From: an uncultured Rhodospirillales bacterium
GTDB lineage: Bacteria > Pseudomonadota > Alphaproteobacteria > Acetobacterales > Acetobacteraceae
Reading direction: 5' to 3'
Assembly: GCA_903928045.1 (NCBI GenBank)
Contig: CAIYPH010000117.1
Location: 1-17,930 of the forward strand
DNA: 17,930 bases
Within the stretch, counting starts at the first letter, position 1, and each line of letters begins with the position of its first letter. This document shows positions 14,513-17,930 of the stretch, one piece after another. The position numbers were made by a program, and so were the translations under genes. The notes under the pieces are model-generated. The model was not told the origin of the DNA. It saw only the letters and a list, made by a program, of their open reading frames with translations, and made no database searches.

Positions 14513-16354
14513 TTATCCCTCGCTCACCACCGCCAACACCTCCGCCCCATACCGCAGCAGCTTGGACGCGCCGATCCCCTTGATCCCGCCCAGCTCATCG
14601 AGCCGCCGCGGCCGCACCGCGGCGATCTCATGCAGTGTGGTATCGTGGAAAATAACGTAGGGCGGAACCCCCTGCAGCTTCGCCGCCCCCGCCCGCCACT
14701 GCCGCAGCGCCTCGAATAATGGGCCTCCCACGGCGGCCGACGCCGCACCGCGCTCCTGCCGCCCCCGCCCGCGGGGCCCCACCGCTGCCTTCGGCCGCCC
14801 GGTATCGTCGCGCAGCATCACCGGCTCCTCACCGCGCAAGATCGGCCGCGCCCGCTCCGGCACGAGGCGCAGCGTGGCGAACTCCCCAGTCTCCACATCC
14901 AGCGCCCCGTGCGCCACGAGCTGGCGGATCACGCTGCGCCAGAACTCCTTGCTGCGGTCCGCCCCGATCCCCCAGGTCGGCAACTGGTCGTGCCCCCATT
15001 GCACCGCCGCATCGCTTGTCTTGCCCAGGAGCACCGAGATGATGTGCAGCGCCCCGAAGCGTTGCCCGGTGCGATACACCGCCGACAGCGCCTTCTGCGC
15101 CTCAATTGTGCCGTCGAACACCGGCGTCGGGCTCTCGCAGGTGTCACAATGCCCGCAGGCCGCGCCCAGCTCCTCACCGAAGCAGCGCAGCAGCGCCTGG
15201 GTCCGGCATTCCACCGTCTCCGTCAGGTTGATCATCGCCTCGAGCCGGTCGCGCATGCTGCGCTTCTGCTCCTCCGGCGCGGTCGAGACCTGCATGAAAT
15301 AGCGCGCCCGCGCGATGTCCTCGCCGCCATACAGCAGCAGCGTGTCCGACGCCGCCCCGTCGCGCCCGGCGCGGCCAATCTGCTGGTAGTAGCTCTCAGG
15401 ACTATCGGGCATGTCGAGATGCACGACGTAGCGGACGTCCGGCCGGTCGATCCCCATCCCGAAGGCGATCGTCGCCACCACCGTCAACGCCTCGCCGGAG
15501 CGGAACCTCGCCGCCGCCGCCCGCTTCTCCTCCGGCGGCAACCCGGCGTGGAACACCACCGCCGGGTGCCCATGTCCGTTCAGCCAGGCCGCGATCCGCT
15601 CGGTCTTGGCCCGGCTGCCGCAATAAACAATCCCCGCCTCGTCCGCATGCCGCCGCAGCAGCGCTTGAAGCTGCGTGGTCTCCCCGCTCTTCGGCTCGAT
15701 CGCCAGATGCAGATTGGGCCGATGGAACGAGGCGACGAACACCGCCGCCTCTTCCATCGCCAGCGCCTGCAGAATGTCGGCGCGCGTGCGCACATCCGCC
15801 GTCGCCGTCAGCGCGATCCGACGCACCCCCGGAAAAAACGACGGCAGCGCCGCCAACTGCCGGTATTCCGGGCGGAACTCATGCCCCCACTGGCTGACGC
15901 AATGGGCCTCGTCGATGGCGATCAACGAAATCTCGCGCCGTTGCAGCCGCGCCAGCGTGCCCGGCAACAGCAGCCGCTCCGGCGAGACATAGATAAGGTC
16001 CAGCTCCCCCGCATCCAGCGCCACCCCGGTCGCCCGCGCCTCCTCGGGATCGAGGTCGGAATGCATCGCCCCCGCCCGCACCCCCAACTGCCGCAACGCC
16101 GCCACCTGGTCGTCCATCAACGCAATCAGCGGCGACACCACGATCGCCGTGCCCGGCAACGCCAGCGCCGGCACCTGGTAGCACACCGACTTCCCCCCGC
16201 CGGTCGGCATCAGCACCAGCGCGTCACCGCCCCCCAGCACGTGCTCGATCGCCGGCTGCTGCAGGCCGCGGAACGACGAATAGCCGAAAACCTTCGCCAG
16301 AATCGCCAGGGGCGCCCGGTCCTGCCGGGCGGCATCTTCAAGAATTGCGCTCAC
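14513..16354 (-). CDS. recQ: ATP-dependent DNA helicase RecQ
   Basis: RecQ is a 3'-5' DNA helicase for recombination and fork repair. The protein has 613 residues with full architecture. Walker A is TGGGKS with K55; the DEAH box is at 148-151, followed by the RecQ aromatic loop CVSQWGHEFRP; then LTATAD and motif VI QQIGRAGRDG at about 324-333. The zinc site is C383, C400, C403 and C406, followed by the winged-helix region. An HRDC domain spans about 545 to the end (VPPYVIFHDTTLHEIA, LGGIKGIGASKLLRYG). The start is GTG 16354, with no Shine-Dalgarno and no nearby alternative. TATACG ends 6 bases before it, so a leaderless message is possible. Palindromic repeats flank the gene on both sides. 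Confidence 0.95.
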   Translation of the reverse strand: MSAILEDAARQDRAPLAILAKVFGYSSFRGLQQPAIEHVLGGGDALVLMPTGGGKSVCYQVPALALPGTAIVVSPLIALMDDQVAALRQLGVRAGAMHSDLDPEEARATGVALDAGELDLIYVSPERLLLPGTLARLQRREISLIAIDEAHCVSQWGHEFRPEYRQLAALPSFFPGVRRIALTATADVRTRADILQALAMEEAAVFVASFHRPNLHLAIEPKSGETTQLQALLRRHADEAGIVYCGSRAKTERIAAWLNGHGHPAVVFHAGLPPEEKRAAAARFRSGEALTVVATIAFGMGIDRPDVRYVVHLDMPDSPESYYQQIGRAGRDGAASDTLLLYGGEDIARARYFMQVSTAPEEQKRSMRDRLEAMINLTETVECRTQALLRCFGEELGAACGHCDTCESPTPVFDGTIEAQKALSAVYRTGQRFGALHIISVLLGKTSDAAVQWGHDQLPTWGIGADRSKEFWRSVIRQLVAHGALDVETGEFATLRLVPERARPILRGEEPVMLRDDTGRPKAAVGPRGRGRQERGAASAAVGGPLFEALRQWRAGAAKLQGVPPYVIFHDTTLHEIAAVRPRRLDELGGIKGIGASKLLRYGAEVLAVVSEG

Positions 16355-16406
16355 GGAAGGCGTATAGCGGCCGCGCCGAGTCGGCTCCGCGCCATCAGGG
16401 ACGTGA

Positions 16407-16459
16407 GGAAGAAAGCGCTTCTTTTTGAAAAAAGACGCAAAAACTTTCTATCCGTTTGC
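16407..16459 (-). repeat. AT-rich palindromic repeat, copy 2 (5' side of recQ)
   Basis: Read on the minus strand the unit starts GCAAACGGATAGAAAG, contains CTTTTTTCAAAAAG at its core and ends TTTCTTCC. It matches copy 1 closely apart from a few substitutions. It lies in the roughly 50-100 bases upstream of recQ and faces copy 3. Confidence 0.85.
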
Positions 16460-16485
16460 ACCGCACTCTCCCGGGAGGCCGCGAA

Positions 16486-16536
16486 GCAAACGGCTAAACG
16501 TTTTTTGGTTCTTTTTTTCAAAAAAGAGCTGCTTCC
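16486..16536 (+). repeat. AT-rich palindromic repeat, copy 3
   Basis: It starts GCAAACGGCTAAACG, has a core CTTTTTTTCAAAAAAG and ends GCTGCTTCC, diverged from copies 1 and 2 by substitutions and small length changes in the homopolymer runs. It ends 4 bases before the stop codon of the minus-strand dehydrogenase gene, the same placement as copy 1 relative to recQ. Confidence 0.8.
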
Positions 16537-16540
16537 TTCC

Positions 16541-17614
16541 CTATCGGTTGGCCCCCTTGATCGCCGTAATCACCGCCTCGGTCACTTCAGCGGTCGTGCA
16601 CTTGCCGCCCACATCCGGCGTCAGGATCCCCGCCGCGCACACCTGCTCCACCGCCACCATCAGCGCCGCCGCCGCGCGCGCCTCGCCGAGATGGTCGAGC
16701 ATCAGCGATGCCGTCCAGAAACTCGCGACCGGATTGGCGATCCCCTTCCCCGTGATGTCAAACGCCGAGCCATGGATCGGCTCGAACATCGAGGGAAACC
16801 GCCGCTGCGGGTCCACATTCCCGGTCGGCGCCACACCGAGACTGCCGGCCAGCGCCGCCGCGAGGTCGGAGAGGATGTCCGCGTGCAGATTGGTCGCCAC
16901 CACCGTGTCGATCGAGCGCGGCTTGGCGACCATGCGCATCGTCATCGCGTCAACCAGCTCCTTGTCCCAGGTCACGTCCGGGAAATCGGCCGCCACCTCG
17001 GCGGCGATCTCGTCCCACATCACCAGGCCGAACTTCTGCGCGTTGGACTTCGTCACCACCGTCAAATGCTTTCGCGCCCGCCGCCGCGCGCAATCGAAGG
17101 CGAAGCGCATGATCCGCTCCACGCCGACCCGGGTGAAAATCGCCACCTCGGTCGCCACCTCCTCCGGCAGCCCGCGATGCGCCCGCCCGCCATGCCCGGC
17201 ATATTCGCCCTCGGAGTTCTCCCGCACGATCAACCAATCGAGATCCCCCGGCCCCACGCCACGCAGCGGCGAGGTGATCCCCGGCAGCACCCGGGTCGGC
17301 CGGATATTGGCGTATTGGTCGAACCCCTGGCAGATCGGCAGCCGTAGCCCCCACAGGCTGATGTGGTCGGGGATGTCCTGCGCCCCCACCGCGCCGAAAT
17401 AGATCGCATCCGCCCCCTTCAGCCGCGCCAGCCCATCCGCCGGCATGAACACCCCATGCTTGCGGTAATAGTCCGAGCCCCAGTCATATTCATCGACTTC
17501 AAGCTTGAACCCGCCATCCCGCGCGGCCAGCGCCTCCAGCACGGCAAGCCCGGCGGAGATCACTTCGGGGCCAATGCCGTCCGCCCCGATGGCGGCGATC
17601 CGATGGGTACGCAT
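16541..17614 (-). CDS. ttuC: Tartrate dehydrogenase / D-malate dehydrogenase (TtuC/DmlA-type)
   Basis: This is a 357-residue beta-decarboxylating dehydrogenase of the isocitrate/isopropylmalate family, which uses NAD and a divalent metal. The family core is evident: GADGIGPEV near the N-terminus, the substrate-binding RPTRVLPGI, KELVDAMTMRM with the catalytic lysine, and metal-binding aspartates in NLHADILSDLAAAL. The blocks FDQYANIRPTRVLPG and VRENSEGEYAGHGG are those of tartrate/D-malate dehydrogenases rather than LeuB. ATG 17614 has AGGAG upstream and lies 17 bases after the ABC ATPase gene, so the dehydrogenase is likely cotranscribed with a transporter, suggesting a role in using an imported organic acid. 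Tartrate, D-malate and related substrates cannot be told apart from sequence. Confidence 0.87.
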   Translation of the reverse strand: MRTHRIAAIGADGIGPEVISAGLAVLEALAARDGGFKLEVDEYDWGSDYYRKHGVFMPADGLARLKGADAIYFGAVGAQDIPDHISLWGLRLPICQGFDQYANIRPTRVLPGITSPLRGVGPGDLDWLIVRENSEGEYAGHGGRAHRGLPEEVATEVAIFTRVGVERIMRFAFDCARRRARKHLTVVTKSNAQKFGLVMWDEIAAEVAADFPDVTWDKELVDAMTMRMVAKPRSIDTVVATNLHADILSDLAAALAGSLGVAPTGNVDPQRRFPSMFEPIHGSAFDITGKGIANPVASFWTASLMLDHLGEARAAAALMVAVEQVCAAGILTPDVGGKCTTAEVTEAVITAIKGANR

Positions 17615-17631
17615 GCGGTAAACTCCTGGCG

Positions 17632-17930
17632 TCAGGGCTGAATGGAAGGCGGCACGGCCCCGGCGGATTGCCAGCTCCGGCCGGGCGCGGCGGCCACAAG
17701 CTCCGCCGTATAGGGATGATCCGGTTCGAGCAAGACCTTCACCGTCGGCCCGAACTCCACCAGCCGCCCGCGCTGCATCACCGCGATGCGATCGGCGATC
17801 CCCGCGGCCACCCGCAGATCATGGGTGATGAACAGCATTGTCAGCCCCCGCTCCCGCCGCAGCCGGTCGAGCAGCTCCAGCACCTGCTTCTGCACGGAGA
17901 CGTCGAGTGCCGAGACCGCCTCGTCGGCGA
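17632..17930 (-). CDS. ABC transporter ATP-binding protein, oligopeptide/dipeptide type (partial, 3' end)
   Basis: Only the last 99 codons are inside the window; the gene continues past 17930. The visible part begins in the Walker B/D-loop (ADEAVSALDVSVQ), followed by the H-loop LFITHDLRVAAGIADRIAVM and the family tail LVEFGPTVKVLLEPDHPYTAELVAAAP. These are hallmarks of the DppD/DppF/OppD group. It stops 17 bases before the tartrate dehydrogenase gene. It is a different type from the ATPase that the polar amino acid permeases at 7536-8881 would need. Confidence 0.9.
   Translation of the reverse strand, partial: ADEAVSALDVSVQKQVLELLDRLRRERGLTMLFITHDLRVAAGIADRIAVMQRGRLVEFGPTVKVLLEPDHPYTAELVAAAPGRSWQSAGAVPPSIQP

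Larger units (their letters stand above)
16407..16538. repeat. About 130-bp palindrome made of two facing repeat units
   Basis: Copies 2 and 3 are inverted around one centre. CCGTTTGC (16452-16459) and GCAAACGG (16486-16493) are perfect complements, and midway between them is the palindrome CTCCCGGGAG (16468-16477). All three share the same axis, 16472.5, so the whole stretch is one nested imperfect palindrome. It fills most of the gap between the recQ start and the end of the tartrate dehydrogenase gene. Confidence 0.8.

Noticed and set aside
14459..16538. CRISPR array or insertion sequence as the explanation for the repeats around recQ
   Set aside because: There are only three units at irregular spacing in mixed orientation, no unique spacers of constant length, and no transposase frame between them.
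14909..17347. 812-codon open frame on the plus strand antisense to recQ and the tartrate dehydrogenase
   Set aside because: It runs through two well-identified genes and the palindromic repeats, is very rich in R, H, P and Q, and shows no family motif. It is an artefact of high GC at third positions.

Overview
This is a GC-rich chromosomal window whose protein families and gene orders point to an alphaproteobacterium, most likely Rhodospirillales/Acetobacteraceae. That placement rests on the S6 sequence style, the rpsF-rpsR-rplI and fabD-fabG blocks, and AT-rich palindromic repeats that I recall only loosely from that family. No tRNA, rRNA, CRISPR array, transposase or phage gene was found. 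The window mixes ordinary housekeeping genes with an accessory catabolic region.

Left third (1-9105), nitrogen and carbon scavenging. On the + strand, a sigma70-like promoter (58-86) precedes dpaL (diaminopropionate ammonia-lyase). dpaL overlaps by 8 bp an exported amidase with an unusual proline-rich spacer. Converging on these is a tight minus-strand operon running from about 8881 to 3496: two polar amino-acid ABC permeases, a solute-binding protein, an FMN-dependent alpha-hydroxyacid dehydrogenase and HyuA (hydantoinase/oxoprolinase A-type ATPase). The amidase and hyuA stop codons share one CTAG. The operon lacks a transporter ATPase and a HyuB subunit, so partners must lie elsewhere or the roles are non-canonical. 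The likely theme is uptake of an amino-acid-like or amide compound, amide or ring opening, deamination and oxidation of a 2-hydroxyacid.

Middle (9106-10692). Divergent from that operon, across a spacer holding a 9-bp inverted repeat, are an IdnO-like short-chain dehydrogenase and a crotonase-family protein that lacks both usual hydratase glutamates.

Housekeeping core (10731-14455). rpsF-rpsR-rplI is on the minus strand with a good promoter, a structured leader and an intrinsic terminator. Divergent from it is fabD-fabG, followed not by acpP but by a hairpin and a stand-alone Lrp/AsnC ligand-binding domain protein.

Right end (14459-17930). recQ (minus strand) is bracketed by members of an AT-rich palindromic repeat: one unit at its 3' end, and two units facing each other upstream. 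The latter pair makes a roughly 130-bp palindrome symmetric about position 16472.5. Beyond it are a tartrate/D-malate dehydrogenase gene and the 3' end of an oligopeptide/dipeptide-type ABC ATPase, apparently cotranscribed.

The observations most worth following up are the recQ-flanking palindromic element, the incomplete HyuA/transporter locus facing dpaL and the Pro-rich exported amidase, and active-site substitutions in both short-chain dehydrogenases and the crotonase.
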